Positions 1 through 10,412 are shown, numbered from the stretch's first letter. The stretch: DNA of 64,000 nucleotides from Derxia lacustris (GCF_002105195.1 NZ_MUHU01000001.1:62001-126000), one strand, 5' to 3'. Translations and numbers: made by a program. The notes: generated by a model not told the origin, from the sequence alone.

Positions 1-1458
1 GCGGTTGTCCTCGCCGTTGGCCTCGTTGTGGCGCTCGTTGTAGCTGACCAGATCGGCGAGCGTGAAGCCGTCGTGCGCGGTGACCAGGTTGACGCTGGCC
101 CAGGGCCGCCGGCCGCGCTTGTTGAAGTGATCGCCGCTGGCGGTGAGGCGCGCGGCCAGCTCCGGCACCTGGCCCGCGTCGCCCTTCCAGTAGGCGCGCA
201 CGCAGTCGCGAAAGCGGTCGTTCCATTCGGCCCAGCCGGGCGGAAAGCCGCCGACCTGATAGCCGCCCGGCCCGCAATCCCAGGGCTCGGCGATCAGCTT
301 GACGCTCGACAGCACCGGGTCCTGGCGGCAGCTGTCGAGGAAGCCGCCGCTCTCGTCGAAGCCGTGCGGCTCGCGCGCGAGGATGGTGGCGAGGTCGAAG
401 CGGAAGCCGTCCACCCGCATTTCGGTGGCCCAGTAGCGCAGGCTGTCGGTCACCATCTGCAGCACGCGCGGATGACTCAGGTTGACGGTGTTGCCGGTGC
501 CGGTGTCGTTGATGTAGTAGCGCGGCTGCTCGGGCATGAGCCGATAGTAGCTGGCGTTGTCGATGCCCTTGAACGACAGCGTCGGGCCCAGCTCGTTGCC
601 CTCGGGCGTGTGGTTGTAGACCACGTCCAGGATCACCTCCAGCCCGGCGGCGTGAAAGCGGTCGACCATGCCCTTGAACTCGTCGATCCTCGGCTCGTGG
701 AAATAGCGCGGATCGGCGGCGAAGAAGCCGAGCGTGTCGTAGCCCCAGTAGTTGCGCAGCCCCTTGTCGAGCAGCGAGCTCTGGTCGACGAAGGTCTGGA
801 TCGGCAGCAGTTCGATGCTGGTGACGCCGAGGTGCTTCAGGTAGTCGACGACCGCGTCGCTGGCCAGGCCGGCGAAGGTGCCGCGCAATTCCTCGGGCAC
901 CTGCGGATGGCGCCTGGTGTAGCCGCGCACATGGGTCTCGTAGAGCACCGTGCGGTCCCAGGGCACGCGCACCGCGTCGGTCTGCTGCCAGACGAAGCGC
1001 GAATCGACCACCACGCACTTGGGCATCAGCGCGGCGCTGTCGCGCTCGTCGAAGCTGAGATCGGCATCGGCATGGCCGAGCGTGTAGCCGAACAGTTCCG
1101 GCCCCCAGCGCAGTTCGCCGACATGGGCGCGCGCATACGGGTCGAGCACCAGCTTGTTGGGATTGAAGCGATGGCCGGCGTCGGGCGCATGCGGTCCGTG
1201 CACGCGGTAGCCGTAGCGCGTGCCGGGGCCGAGGCCCGGGATGAAGCCGTGCCAGACCTCGTCGGTGTACTCGGGCAGGGCGATGCGCGCGATTTCGGTC
1301 TCGCCCTGCGCGTCGAAGATGCAGACCTCCACCTTGGTCGCATGGGCGGAGAACAGCGCGAAATTGACGCCGCGTCCGGTATAGGTGGCGCCGCGCGGAA
1401 AGGGCGAGCCCTCTTCCAGTTGCCGGGCCGCGTGGGCGGGATCGAATCCATCGGGCAT
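1..1458 (-). CDS. glgX: Glycogen debranching enzyme GlgX (3' end beyond window)
   Basis: Isoamylase-type glycogen debranching enzyme (GH13), which hydrolyses alpha-1,6 branches of phosphorylase-limited glycogen in the cytoplasm. The start MPDGFDPAHAARQLEEG lies behind a GAAAGGT-type ribosome site. An N-terminal CBM48/isoamylase domain (about 15-150) precedes a GH13 barrel. Visible GH13 signatures are DVVYNHT, VDGFRFDLA with nucleophile Asp355, IAEPWD with acid/base Glu391, and VTAHDGFT. The frame runs off the left edge after about 486 residues, so roughly the last third of a typical 690-750 residue protein is not seen. It reads away from the metallopeptidase gene at 1520-2902, which lies upstream on the same strand, 61 bp away. 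Identity is secure; partners such as glgB or glgA are outside the window. Confidence 0.95.
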   Translation of the reverse strand, partial: MPDGFDPAHAARQLEEGSPFPRGATYTGRGVNFALFSAHATKVEVCIFDAQGETEIARIALPEYTDEVWHGFIPGLGPGTRYGYRVHGPHAPDAGHRFNPNKLVLDPYARAHVGELRWGPELFGYTLGHADADLSFDERDSAALMPKCVVVDSRFVWQQTDAVRVPWDRTVLYETHVRGYTRRHPQVPEELRGTFAGLASDAVVDYLKHLGVTSIELLPIQTFVDQSSLLDKGLRNYWGYDTLGFFAADPRYFHEPRIDEFKGMVDRFHAAGLEVILDVVYNHTPEGNELGPTLSFKGIDNASYYRLMPEQPRYYINDTGTGNTVNLSHPRVLQMVTDSLRYWATEMRVDGFRFDLATILAREPHGFDESGGFLDSCRQDPVLSSVKLIAEPWDCGPGGYQVGGFPPGWAEWNDRFRDCVRAYWKGDAGQVPELAARLTASGDHFNKRGRRPWASVNLVTAHDGFTLADLVSYNERHNEANGEDNR

Positions 1459-1519
1459 GGCCTGGACCTTTCGTGAGCGATGACGCGAGCCGGCCAGCCA
1501 GCCGGAATGGACCGTCGAT

Positions 1520-2902
1520 TCAGACTTCGACCGGCGTGGGCTTGCCGGCGGGCGCCTGGGCCGGCTCCACGCCGTCGGGCGCCGGCAGGTCGGGCGGCGG
1601 CACCGCCGGCGAGTCGGGCTCGACCGGCATCTCGCCCGGCGCGGCGGGCTGGCCGCCGCCCACCGGCTGGATCGGACGCTCGTCGTGCACCGCCGGCGGC
1701 GAACCGTCGGAAAACGCGATCGAGCCGTTGCCGGGCTGCAGCTCGCTGCCTTGCGGCTCGGCCGGGTCCGGCAGCTCGGCGGTGGATGCCGGCGCATTGG
1801 CGCCGAAGCGCATCGGCACCTCGCCGCGCGCCGCCGCCCGCACCACCTTGTGGATGAACTCGAGCTTGGCCACCACGGTCGCCGGCAGCTGGAACGGATA
1901 GCCGTCGTGCAGGCCGAGGCTGCGCATCATCCCGTTGATGAACTGGGACACCGGCAGCCATTGCGCCACCAGCGCCGCGCCCACGCCGTCGTCGTCGCCG
2001 CCGACGGCCTGGGCCGTGACCGGCGCGCCGCCGGGCATCACCGCATCCAGCCGCAGGCCCCAGGCGGCCGCCGTTTCCAGGCCGTCCATCATGTGCAGGT
2101 AGTGGGCCCAGCATTCGGCCCAGTCCTCCCACGGATGGGCGGTGGCATAGGTGCTGACATGGCTCTGGGCCCAGTCGGCCGGCGGGCCGGCCTCGTAGTG
2201 ATGCTGGAGCGCGGCGGAATAGTCGGCGCGGTCGTCGCCGAACAGCGCGCGGCATTCCGCCAGCCAGGGCGAGCCGTCGACCAGCCGGTCCCAGTAGTAG
2301 TGGCCCGACTCGTGGCGGAAATGGCCGAGCAGCGTGCGATAGGGCTCGTGCATCGAGGCACGCATGGCTTCGCGGCGCGCATCGTCGGCCTCGGCGATGT
2401 TGAGCGTGATGAGGCCGTGGTCATGCCCGGTGAGCACGCGGCGCGCCGGATCGACCTCTTCGAGGAAGTGGAAGGACAGGCCGTGCTCCGCATCCTCGGT
2501 GCTGGGCGGAAACGGCAGGCCGATATCGATCAGCGTGTAGAGCAGCCGGCGCTTGGCCTGCTCCAGCGCGAACCAGTAGCCGCGGTTGGCGCCGTTGCCG
2601 AGCGCCGGAATCACATGCGTGGTGCGGCAGGAGCGGCAGAGCGGATTGGGATCGTCGGCCGCGACCATCCAGTTGCAGACGTTCTCGTTGACATAGTTGT
2701 GGCAGGGCCGCAGGTCGGCGCCGCCGCCGACCCGATGCCAGAGCGGCGGCAGCGGCGTGGCGGCATCGACGGCGGCCGGCAGCTCGAAGGCCAGCATCGC
2801 CATCTCGTCGGGCGAAAAGCCGAGCGCAAGGCCGCAATTGCCGCAGCTGACGTTCTCGAAAAACACGCGCTGGCCGCAATGGCCACAGGTCAACAGCTTC
2901 AT
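1520..2902 (-). CDS. Putative zinc-binding metallopeptidase (COG4307-like)
   Basis: 460-residue cytoplasmic protein of the 'putative zinc-binding metallopeptidase' family. The N-terminus is a zinc-ribbon with CGHCG and CGNCG pairs (residues 6-25) and a second Cys set near CRSCR. A gluzincin-like HESGHYYW motif (HExxH) in the middle is followed by LFGDDRADY, a plausible third-ligand region. The last ~110 residues are Pro/Ala-rich and probably disordered. I chose the start MKLLTCGHCG, which places the first Cys pair at the N-terminus and has GGGAG upstream, rather than the longer frame starting 14 codons earlier. No substrate is known for this family. It is followed on the same strand by glgX with a 61-bp gap; there is no evidence of a functional link. 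Confidence 0.85.
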   Translation of the reverse strand: MKLLTCGHCGQRVFFENVSCGNCGLALGFSPDEMAMLAFELPAAVDAATPLPPLWHRVGGGADLRPCHNYVNENVCNWMVAADDPNPLCRSCRTTHVIPALGNGANRGYWFALEQAKRRLLYTLIDIGLPFPPSTEDAEHGLSFHFLEEVDPARRVLTGHDHGLITLNIAEADDARREAMRASMHEPYRTLLGHFRHESGHYYWDRLVDGSPWLAECRALFGDDRADYSAALQHHYEAGPPADWAQSHVSTYATAHPWEDWAECWAHYLHMMDGLETAAAWGLRLDAVMPGGAPVTAQAVGGDDDGVGAALVAQWLPVSQFINGMMRSLGLHDGYPFQLPATVVAKLEFIHKVVRAAARGEVPMRFGANAPASTAELPDPAEPQGSELQPGNGSIAFSDGSPPAVHDERPIQPVGGGQPAAPGEMPVEPDSPAVPPPDLPAPDGVEPAQAPAGKPTPVEV

Positions 2903-3102
2903 TCCCACACTCCCACGGTCGAGGGTTCCGGCGCGCCAAGGCAAGGGCGCCGGAATCTCGAGTCAGGATGGGGCTGCGGACCGGGCGGTGGCAGCGGCGT
3001 GGCGGCCGCGCCGCTGTAGGAGTCCGCCGATGCAAGGCCGGCCGTGTCGCGGCGCGTGGCCATGCGCGGGGTCGCGCGGCGCTGCCGTGTCAGCGCGTCA
3101 CG

Positions 3103-3840
3103 TCAGCGCGCGGGAGCGGCGGGCGGCGCGGCGGCGGGCGCGGCAGCCGGCGGCAGCGGGCCGGCCGGCTGTGCCTCGATCGGGATCTCGACCCGCCGCA
3201 CCTTGCCGCTCGCGCCCGGAAATTCCTCGAACAGCGCGCGCACCAGATAGGGCGCGATGGCGCTGAAGTTGTCGGTGCGGCCGTCGCTGGTGGCCGTGCC
3301 TTCCCAGACCTTGCCGGCGCCCTCGCGCAGATCGAGCTTGAGTTCGCGCCGCCACAGCGTCTCGCGCACTTCGCGGGTGACCGGGCCGGCGCCCCAGGGC
3401 GCGCCCCAGTAGCCGCCATAGGCATAGGGACGCCAGCCGTAGACCGGCCGACCGTAGCGCGTGTAGCCCATGAAGCCCCAGGTCGTCATCGGCGGCTCGG
3501 GCCAGTCGGTGACCAGCGTGCTCACGTCCTGCTTGGCGATGGAATAGCTCAGCGCCACCGTAAAGCGCGCCGGCTGGCCGGCCCGGGCCGGGCGCAGCGC
3601 GAAGCGGTCGAGCTGCTCGGCCACCAGCGCCTCGTAGGCGCGATGCTCAAGGCTGTCGGCCTGGCCCGGCGTGCGCTCGAAGGCATAGGTCGCGCCGTCG
3701 GTGCCGTTGGTGGGCCACTGGCTGAAGGCGGTCACGTCGGCACGCACGCGCTGCGGCGGCGTGGCGCAGGCGCCGAGCAACAGGCTGCCGATCAGGCAGA
3801 GCGCGACGCAGGCAAGGCGGGAAGGCGAGGAAATGCGCAT
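3103..3840 (-). CDS. DUF4136 domain lipoprotein
   Basis: 245-residue predicted lipoprotein. The signal peptide ends in a lipobox LLGAC (lipidated Cys25). The body looks like a DUF4136 domain: RADVTAFSQWP near the N-terminus, YEALVAEQLDRFAL, then a Tyr/Gly/Pro-rich loop around TRYGRPVYGWRPYAYGGYWG, and LVRALFEEFPG near the end. The C-terminal 30 residues are Pro/Ala low-complexity. Such proteins sit in the outer or inner membrane facing the periplasm and have no established function. It is monocistronic and divergent from pepN. Confidence 0.85.
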   Translation of the reverse strand: MRISSPSRLACVALCLIGSLLLGACATPPQRVRADVTAFSQWPTNGTDGATYAFERTPGQADSLEHRAYEALVAEQLDRFALRPARAGQPARFTVALSYSIAKQDVSTLVTDWPEPPMTTWGFMGYTRYGRPVYGWRPYAYGGYWGAPWGAGPVTREVRETLWRRELKLDLREGAGKVWEGTATSDGRTDNFSAIAPYLVRALFEEFPGASGKVRRVEIPIEAQPAGPLPPAAAPAAAPPAAPAR

Positions 3841-4059
3841 GGCTGGACACCGGCGCGGGCCGGCGCGTTGAACGGAATCGGTTGGCTCGCAAGGGCCTGG
3901 GCGACGCTGCCAGCCCCGGGTCTGAAACTGGCGTTTCCGACTATGCCAGACGCACCGGGGCCCGAAAGTCGCCGACTAGAATCCCCGGTTTCCAAACCTT
4001 TCGCGCTGCACGGACGCCGTTTGCGGGCCGCGCCGGCGCGAAAAAAATCGCGAGCCTCC
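3841..4059. promoter_or_regulatory. Divergent intergenic region; candidate -10 for pepN
   Basis: 219 bp between the DUF4136 gene (-) and pepN (+). A TAGAAT hexamer at 3977-3982 is the best -10 candidate for pepN; no convincing -35 lies 16-18 bp upstream. No clear operator was seen. Confidence 0.3.
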
Positions 4060-6765
4060 ATGCGCACCGACCAGACCGTCACGATCCGCCGCCTCGACTA
4101 TCAGGTGCCCGCCTATCTGGTGGACAGCGTCGAACTCGACATCGCGCTCGACGCCGAGCGCAGCATCGTCGAGGCCCGGCTTGCGATCCGCCGCAATCCC
4201 GCATCGACTGCGCCGCGCACGCTGGTGCTCGACGGCGAGGCGCTCGAATTCATCTCCGCCACGCTCGACGGCCAGCCCGTGCAGCCGGTGTTCGGCGACA
4301 ACCGCTTCACGCTCGCCGACGTGCCCGACAGCTTCACGCTCGTGACCGTCAGCGCCAACAACCCGCAGGCCAACACCACGCTGTCGGGTCTGTTCATGTC
4401 GAAGAACGGCTTCTTCACGCAATGCGAGGCCGAGGGCTTCCGCCGCATCACCTACTTTCCGGACCGACCCGACGTGATGTCGCGCTACCGCGTGCGGCTG
4501 AGCGCCGAGAAGGCGCGCTATCCGGTGCTGCTCGGCAACGGCAATCTGCTTGAGGAAGGCGAGCTGCCCAACGGCCGCCACTACGCCGTTTGGGATGACC
4601 CCTTCCTCAAGCCGAGCTATCTGTTCGCGCTGGTGGCGGCCAAGCTCGTGTGCGAGGAAACCACCCTCACCACCGGCTCGGGCAAGCAGGCGCTGTTGCA
4701 GGTCTGGGTCGAGGACGGCGATCTCGACAAGAGCCATCACGCGATGGAATCGCTCATCAACAGCATCAAGTGGGACGAGGAACGCTTTGGCCTTGAGCTG
4801 GACCTGGACCGCTTCATGATCGTCGCGGTCAGCGACTTCAACATGGGCGCGATGGAGAACAAGGGGTTGAACATCTTCAACACCAAGTTCGTGCTGGCCA
4901 ATCCCGAGGTCGCCACCGACATCGACTTCGCGAATGTGGAATCGGTGGTCGGCCACGAGTACTTCCACAACTGGACCGGCAACCGCGTGACCTGTCGCGA
5001 CTGGTTCCAGCTGTCGCTGAAGGAGGGCCTGACGGTCTTCCGCGACCAGGAATTCTCGATGGACATGATTGCCGCGGCGGCGGCCACGCCGGCCGTCGCG
5101 GCCTCGGGCAAGGCGGTCAAGCGCATCGACGATGTGCGCACGCTGCGCGCCGCCCAGTTCCCCGAGGATGCGGGCCCGATGGCCCATCCGATCCGGCCCG
5201 ACGAGTACCAGGAGATCAACAACTTCTACACGGCCACCGTGTACGAGAAGGGCGCGGAGATCATCCGCATGCAGCAGACGATCCTGGGCCGCGACGGCTT
5301 CCGGCGCGGCATGGACGAGTACTTCCGCCGCCACGACGGCCAGGCCGTGACCTGCGACGACTTCGTCGCCGCGATGGAAGCCGGCAATGCCCAGCTCGGC
5401 GAGCTGGCCGATCTGGGCCAGTTCCGGCGCTGGTATTCGCAGTCGGGCACGCCCATCGTCAGCGCCGAGCGCGAATGGGACCCGGCGGCCGGCCGCCTCA
5501 CGCTCACGCTGAGCCAGCAGACGCCGCCGTCGGCGAGCCAGCCGGTCAAGCTGCCGCTGCACATTCCGGTGCTGCTCGGCCTGCTCGGCAGCGACGGCGC
5601 CGACCTGCCGCTGCGGCTCGAAGGCGAGACCGGCGCCGCGCCGACCGAGCGCGTGCTGCATCTCAAGGAAGCGCGACAGAGCTTCGTGTTCACTGGTCTG
5701 CCGGCGGGCGAGGCGATGCCCGTGCCCTCGCTGCTGCGCGGTTTCTCGGCGCCGGTGGTGCTCGACCATGACCTCGACACGCGCGAGCTGGCCTTTCTCA
5801 TGGCGCACGACAGCGACGCCTTCAACCGCTGGGAAGCCGGCCAGCAACTGATGCTGTCGGTCATCCATGCGCGGCTGCGCGGCGACGATGCGGCGCTGCA
5901 GACCTCGGCGCTGGTCGAGGCGATGCATCGCACGCTGGAGGCCGATCTCGACCCCGGCTTTGTCGAAGTGGCGCTGGCCCTGCCCGACGAGATCTACATC
6001 GCCGAGACGCTCGAAGTCGTGGACGCGCCGGCCGTGGCCCGGGTGCGCGACGAACTCAAGCGCCAGATCGCCAGCGCGCTCGCGCCGTCGCTGCGCGCGC
6101 GCTACACCGCGCTCGGCGTGGCGCTGGCCGCCACCGGCGAGTACCGGCCCGATCCGGCCAGCGCCGGCCGGCGTGGCCTGCGCAACCTCTGCCTGCGCTA
6201 TCTGACCGAGATCGACGGCGACGGCATCGGGCTGGCGCGCGCGCAGTACGCGGCCGCCACCAACATGACCGACCGGCTCGCCGCGCTGACCGCGCTGGCC
6301 CACGCCGGCGCGGCAAAGATGGAACTCGAAGACTTCTTCAAGCGCCACGAGAACGATGCGCTGGTGCTCGACAAGTGGTTCACGTTGCAAAGCACGGCCG
6401 CCCGCGTGCCCGACGGCAGCGACCAGCGCTTCGTGCTGCATGTGCTGGGGCTGCTCAAGCATGCGGCGTTCAGCCTGCGCAACCCCAACCGCGCGCGCTC
6501 GGTGATCCTGCAGTTCTGCATGAACAACCCGCGCCACTTCCATGCCGACGACGGCAGCGGCTATGAGCTGTGGGCCGAATACGTGCTCAAGCTCGACGGC
6601 CTCAATCCGCAGATCGCGGCGCGGCTGGCACGCTCGCTCGACCGCTGGCGCCGCCACACGCCCGAGCGTCAGGCGCGCATGCGGGCGGCGCTGCAACGCG
6701 TGGCCGACAAGCCCGAGCTGTCGAACGACGTGCGCGAGATCGTCGGCAAGGCGCTCGCGGCCTGA
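4060..6765 (+). CDS. pepN: Aminopeptidase N (M1 family)
   Basis: 901-residue cytoplasmic M1 zinc aminopeptidase that removes N-terminal residues from peptides. The exopeptidase motif GAMEN is at residues 263-267 and the zinc site HEYFH-N-W at 299-303 with third ligand Glu322 (KEGLTVFRDQEF), almost the same spacing as in E. coli PepN. The C-terminal DUF3458-type helical region is complete (ends REIVGKALAA). The frame is open far upstream, but MRTDQTVTIRRLDYQ is the family-like start. It is convergent with the chemotaxis gene, only 6 bp apart. Confidence 0.97.
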   Translation: MRTDQTVTIRRLDYQVPAYLVDSVELDIALDAERSIVEARLAIRRNPASTAPRTLVLDGEALEFISATLDGQPVQPVFGDNRFTLADVPDSFTLVTVSANNPQANTTLSGLFMSKNGFFTQCEAEGFRRITYFPDRPDVMSRYRVRLSAEKARYPVLLGNGNLLEEGELPNGRHYAVWDDPFLKPSYLFALVAAKLVCEETTLTTGSGKQALLQVWVEDGDLDKSHHAMESLINSIKWDEERFGLELDLDRFMIVAVSDFNMGAMENKGLNIFNTKFVLANPEVATDIDFANVESVVGHEYFHNWTGNRVTCRDWFQLSLKEGLTVFRDQEFSMDMIAAAAATPAVAASGKAVKRIDDVRTLRAAQFPEDAGPMAHPIRPDEYQEINNFYTATVYEKGAEIIRMQQTILGRDGFRRGMDEYFRRHDGQAVTCDDFVAAMEAGNAQLGELADLGQFRRWYSQSGTPIVSAEREWDPAAGRLTLTLSQQTPPSASQPVKLPLHIPVLLGLLGSDGADLPLRLEGETGAAPTERVLHLKEARQSFVFTGLPAGEAMPVPSLLRGFSAPVVLDHDLDTRELAFLMAHDSDAFNRWEAGQQLMLSVIHARLRGDDAALQTSALVEAMHRTLEADLDPGFVEVALALPDEIYIAETLEVVDAPAVARVRDELKRQIASALAPSLRARYTALGVALAATGEYRPDPASAGRRGLRNLCLRYLTEIDGDGIGLARAQYAAATNMTDRLAALTALAHAGAAKMELEDFFKRHENDALVLDKWFTLQSTAARVPDGSDQRFVLHVLGLLKHAAFSLRNPNRARSVILQFCMNNPRHFHADDGSGYELWAEYVLKLDGLNPQIAARLARSLDRWRRHTPERQARMRAALQRVADKPELSNDVREIVGKALAA

Positions 6766-6771
6766 CGGCCG

Positions 6772-8187
6772 TCAGGCGGTGCGGAAGGCCTGCACCGCCT
6801 CATGCAACCGCCCGGCCTGCTCGCGCAGCGACTCGGCCGCGGCGGCGGCCTGCTCCACCAGCGCGGCGTTCTGCTGCGTGGCGCCGTCCATCTGCTCGAT
6901 GGCCGAATTCACCTGCTCGATGCCCATGCGCTGCTCTTCGCTGGCCGCCGAGATCTCGGCCATGATGTCCGTCACCTGACGCACGCTGGTCAGGATCTCG
7001 TCCATCGTGCTGCCGGCGTCGCCGACCAGCCGTGCGCCCACATCGGCCTTCTCGACCGAGTTGCCGATGAGCTGCTTGATCTCCTTCGATGCCTCGGCGC
7101 TGCGCTGCGCGAGGCTGCGCACCTCGCTCGCCACCACCGCAAAGCCGCGCCCCTGCTCGCCGGCGCGCGCCGCCTCGACGGCCGCGTTCAGCGCGAGGAT
7201 GTTGGTCTGGAAGGCGATGCCGTCGATGACCGAAATGATGTCGACCGCACGCCGCGCGCTGGCGTTGATGTCGCCCATCGTCGCGACCACCTCGCTCATC
7301 ACCGTGCCGCCGCGCGTCGCCACGTCGCTCGCGCGCAGCACCAGCTGATTGGCCTGGCGCGCGTTCTCGGCGTTCTGGCGCACGGTGGCGGTCAGTTCCT
7401 CCATCGACGCGGCGGTCTGTTCCAGGCCGCTGGCCTGGCCTTCGGTGCGCGCGCTGAGGTCGGCATTGCCCGAGGCGATTTCCTGCGTGGCATGGGCCAC
7501 CGTCGCCGACGACGAGCGCACCGAATCGATGGTCGCGTGCAGCTTCTTGCGCATGGTGTTCAGCTCGTAGTTGAGCCAGGCGATCTCGTCGCGGCCCTTG
7601 GAGCCGATGCGCGTGACCAGGTCGCCGGCGGCGATGCGCTGCACCGATTCGACCAGCTGCTCGACCGGCTGGCGAATCGCCTGCCGCATCAGCCAGCCGA
7701 GCAGCGCGCCGAACAGCACCGACGCGATCGTGCTGCCGACGATGACCGAGAACGCGGTATCGGCAGCCTCGACCTCGCGCTGGGTGCGCTGCTCGGCGGC
7801 CGTCACCAGCTCGCCCGCGAACGCGCCCAGATCGTCTTCCGCCGAGCCGCCGCGCCCGGTCTTGCCGTCGAGCTGGGAGCGCAGTTGCGCCACCACGGCG
7901 TCGCGGCGTGCCAGCAGCGCCGCATCGATCGGCGCGGTCGCCAGCCGCTCGGTATCGGCGCGCGTCGCATCGACGGCGGCCGGATCGGCCCAGGCCAGCT
8001 CGGCGGCCTCGGCGCGCAGCTGGGCCACCAGTCGCAGCGCGCCCACGCCGCCGACCAGCGATTCATGCGCCGCACTGGCCTGGCTGCGTAGCGCCAGCGC
8101 CCCGACCAGACCATTGACGACGATGAGGCAGATGAGGATGGCGACGCCCCCGGCAATTCGGGTCGTCAGCCGCAGATTGAGCAGCAT
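6772..8187 (-). CDS. Methyl-accepting chemotaxis protein
   Basis: 471-residue membrane chemoreceptor. TM1 is near residues 9-30 ([19 protein letters not shown]), followed by a short periplasmic ligand region (~30-145), TM2 ([20 protein letters not shown]), a HAMP domain and a long cytoplasmic coiled coil. The conserved CheA/CheW-binding tip is seen as [20 protein letters not shown] followed by [17 protein letters not shown]. No C-terminal NWETF-like CheR tether is present (it ends AVQAFRTA). The start [13 protein letters not shown] has a GGAG site nine bases upstream, better than the upstream in-frame ATG. The ligand cannot be read from the sequence. Confidence 0.95.
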   Translation of the reverse strand: MLLNLRLTTRIAGGVAILICLIVVNGLVGALALRSQASAAHESLVGGVGALRLVAQLRAEAAELAWADPAAVDATRADTERLATAPIDAALLARRDAVVAQLRSQLDGKTGRGGSAEDDLGAFAGELVTAAEQRTQREVEAADTAFSVIVGSTIASVLFGALLGWLMRQAIRQPVEQLVESVQRIAAGDLVTRIGSKGRDEIAWLNYELNTMRKKLHATIDSVRSSSATVAHATQEIASGNADLSARTEGQASGLEQTAASMEELTATVRQNAENARQANQLVLRASDVATRGGTVMSEVVATMGDINASARRAVDIISVIDGIAFQTNILALNAAVEAARAGEQGRGFAVVASEVRSLAQRSAEASKEIKQLIGNSVEKADVGARLVGDAGSTMDEILTSVRQVTDIMAEISAASEEQRMGIEQVNSAIEQMDGATQQNAALVEQAAAAAESLREQAGRLHEAVQAFRTA

Positions 8188-8506
8188 TCGCGGTCTCCAT
8201 GGTCGCCGCGCCAATCCTCTTCAAGGCGCCGGCGGACTTGTTGTCAGTGTGCTGAGCTTGAACGTCGCCACCGGGCCCGAAAGCGCGGAAAAGCCCTGCG
8301 ATCCAGTCCGACATTGCCGACTCGACGCAGCGCGGCGTGACGCAGGCCAGACGCCGGCGGCCGCGCGTCTTTACACTAGCGGCCGTTGTCCGCGCAGCCA
8401 TGCGCGGTCTGGTGCCCGACAAATTCCAACCCACAAATCCGGGACCGTCACCCGCGCCACCGCGCGCGGCCTTCCGCAGTCCGCATCCCCAGCAACCCAA
8501 TCGCCC
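8188..8506. other. Intergenic region between mcp and fbp
   Basis: 319 bp between divergent genes. A TACACT hexamer at 8372-8377 is a possible -10 for fbp. No RNA structure, repeat or small gene with a ribosome site was recognised. Confidence 0.3.
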
Positions 8507-9496
8507 ATGACTCTTTCGCTCAAAGCCCATCTCACCGGCCACATCCGCGCCGGCAACCTCGACCCGGCGCTGTCGCTGGTGCTCGAAACCGTGGCCGCCA
8601 ACTGCTTTCGCATCAGCTCGCTGGTCAGCAAGGGCGCGCTCGCGGCCATCATCGGCTCGGCCGGCACCGGCAACGTGCAGGGCGAAGAGCAGAAGAAGCT
8701 CGACGTCATTTCCAACGACCTGCTGCTGAGCGGCAACGCCTGGACCGGCGCGCTCGCCGGCATGGCGTCCGAGGAGCTTGAGCATCCGCATGCCACCGGC
8801 TTCGACGACGCGCCCTATCTGCTGCTGTTCGATCCGCTCGACGGCTCCAGCAACATCGACGTCAACGTGAGCATCGGCACCATCTTCTCGGTGCTGCCGC
8901 ACAAGACCGGCATCGATCCGTCGCTCGACGAGGCCTATCTCATCAAGGGCCGCGAGCAGGCCGCGTCGGGCTATTGCGTGTACGGACCGCAGACCACGCT
9001 GGTGCTGAGCTTCGGCCACGGCGTGCAGGCGTTCACGCTCGACCGCGAGGCCGGCGAGTTCGTGCTGACCGAGGCCGCCATGCGCATTCCGGCGGCGACC
9101 AAGGAGTTCTCGATCAACATGAGCAACCAGCGCCACTGGGAAGCGCCGATGCAGCGCTACATCGGCGAACTGCTGGCCGGCAAGGACGGCCCGCGCGGCA
9201 AGGACTTCAACATGCGCTGGATCGGCTCGATGGTGGCCGACGTGCATCGCGTGCTCACGCGCGGCGGCATCTTCACCTACCCCAAGGACTCGCGCGAAGC
9301 CGACAAGCCGGGCAAGTTGCGCCTGATGTACGAAGCCAATCCGATGAGCTTTCTGGTCGAGCAGGCGCACGGCAAGAGCACCAATGCGATCGAGACCATC
9401 CTCGACATCCAGCCGACCAAGCTGCATCAGCGCGTGAGCGTGGTGCTCGGCAGCGCCGAGGAAGTCGACGTGGCCACCAGCTACCACAAGGCCTGA
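8507..9496 (+). CDS. fbp: Fructose-1,6-bisphosphatase class I
   Basis: 329 residues, complete. It hydrolyses fructose-1,6-bisphosphate to fructose-6-phosphate in gluconeogenesis and the Calvin cycle. The metal site [18 protein letters not shown] and the C-terminal signature [19 protein letters not shown] are both intact. The start [13 protein letters not shown] is the only plausible Met; no strong Shine-Dalgarno is visible. A secreted hypothetical gene starts one base after the stop, so they are probably co-transcribed. No Calvin-cycle genes accompany it, so a gluconeogenic role is likeliest. Confidence 0.97.
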   Translation: MTLSLKAHLTGHIRAGNLDPALSLVLETVAANCFRISSLVSKGALAAIIGSAGTGNVQGEEQKKLDVISNDLLLSGNAWTGALAGMASEELEHPHATGFDDAPYLLLFDPLDGSSNIDVNVSIGTIFSVLPHKTGIDPSLDEAYLIKGREQAASGYCVYGPQTTLVLSFGHGVQAFTLDREAGEFVLTEAAMRIPAATKEFSINMSNQRHWEAPMQRYIGELLAGKDGPRGKDFNMRWIGSMVADVHRVLTRGGIFTYPKDSREADKPGKLRLMYEANPMSFLVEQAHGKSTNAIETILDIQPTKLHQRVSVVLGSAEEVDVATSYHKA

Positions 9497-9497
9497 C

Positions 9498-9962
9498 ATG
9501 AAGCCGAGCGCGGCAATCGCATCGCTGGCCCTCGCGCTGGTGGCGCTCGCCGCGCCGCACGGTGCGGCGGCCCAGGCCGGCACGGCCAGCGGCCGCTCCT
9601 TCGTGCTCAAGCCCACGCCGGGCCCGCAACTGCCCGGCGTCGAGCAGCCGGCGCCGACCAAGGCCACGCTCGACGCGGCGCGCCAGCGGCTCGAAGACAG
9701 CGCCTATGCCGGCGTCGATCTGGGCCGGGTGGTGGTCGAAGGCTTTGCCGACCGGCGCAGCCCGGAAGAAATCCTGCGCAACAGCCTCAACAAGCCCGAC
9801 CGGCCGTTCCGCTCGCTGGCCGACCGCAACGGCGGCCTGCGCGAAGACCGCGACAGCTTTGGCCAGCGCAACGATTGCATCGCCGCGCAGGGGCCGTTTG
9901 CCTGCGGCGGCACGCCGGTGGTCGGCATGAAGTCGAAAGCGCACTGGATGGACGAGCGCTGA
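9498..9962 (+). CDS. Small secreted protein of unknown function
   Basis: 154 residues. A Sec signal peptide (hydrophobic IASLALALVALAAP, cleavage probably after GAAAQA, ~26) precedes a charged, Pro-rich mature part with two Cys (NDCIAAQGPFACGG) that could form a disulfide. I do not recognise the family. It begins one base after the fbp stop, so translation is likely coupled, but no functional link to fbp is evident. Confidence 0.75.
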   Translation: MKPSAAIASLALALVALAAPHGAAAQAGTASGRSFVLKPTPGPQLPGVEQPAPTKATLDAARQRLEDSAYAGVDLGRVVVEGFADRRSPEEILRNSLNKPDRPFRSLADRNGGLREDRDSFGQRNDCIAAQGPFACGGTPVVGMKSKAHWMDER

Positions 9963-10072
9963 ACCGGCGCGGCGCCATGCCCCCACGAAACGTGCGGGAA
10001 TTGCGCGAGAATCGCGGCCTCGCTCATCCGGCCGCTGCGCCGGATGCCCGCCCACCGCTGCCCGCCGCCGTC

Positions 10073-10396
10073 ATGACCACCGATACCGATTCGCTCGCCC
10101 TGCGCTATTTCGTCACCTACACCGGCGTCAAGTTGCCGCTCAAGCTGCTCGACGAAATGCCCGAGACGGCGCTCAACAACCGCAACACCTATTTCCGCGG
10201 CTGGTTCGATGCCGACGAGCGCGTGGTGAAAATCGAGAAGGCGGTGTACGGCGCGGTCGAGCTGCGCCACACCTACCGCTATCACCCGAACGGCCGCGTC
10301 GCGCACGCCGTCATCGAGCTGGCCGACGACCAGACCACGACCATGACCTTCGACGAGGAAGGCACGCTCACAAGCAGCGAGACGGTCGAGTTCTGA
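10073..10396 (+). CDS. Small conserved hypothetical protein (DUF6156-like)
   Basis: 107 residues, no signal peptide or membrane segment. It is rich in beta-strand-like alternation: RYFVTYTGVKLPLKLLDEM, NTYFRGWFD, VELRHTYRYHPNGRVAHAVI. From memory this resembles the DUF6156 family of Burkholderiales, but the match is not certain. I chose the start MTTDTDSLALRYF because the longer upstream frame is Arg/Ala-rich GC shadow. It is convergent with the oxidoreductase, 16 bp apart. Confidence 0.7.
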   Translation: MTTDTDSLALRYFVTYTGVKLPLKLLDEMPETALNNRNTYFRGWFDADERVVKIEKAVYGAVELRHTYRYHPNGRVAHAVIELADDQTTTMTFDEEGTLTSSETVEF

Positions 10397-10412
10397 GCGC
10401 GTCGCGCCCGTT

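Noticed and set aside
2968..4059. N-terminal extension of PepN by 364 residues
   Set aside because: The upstream part is Arg/Gly/Ala shadow antisense to the DUF4136 gene; the family start is at 4060.
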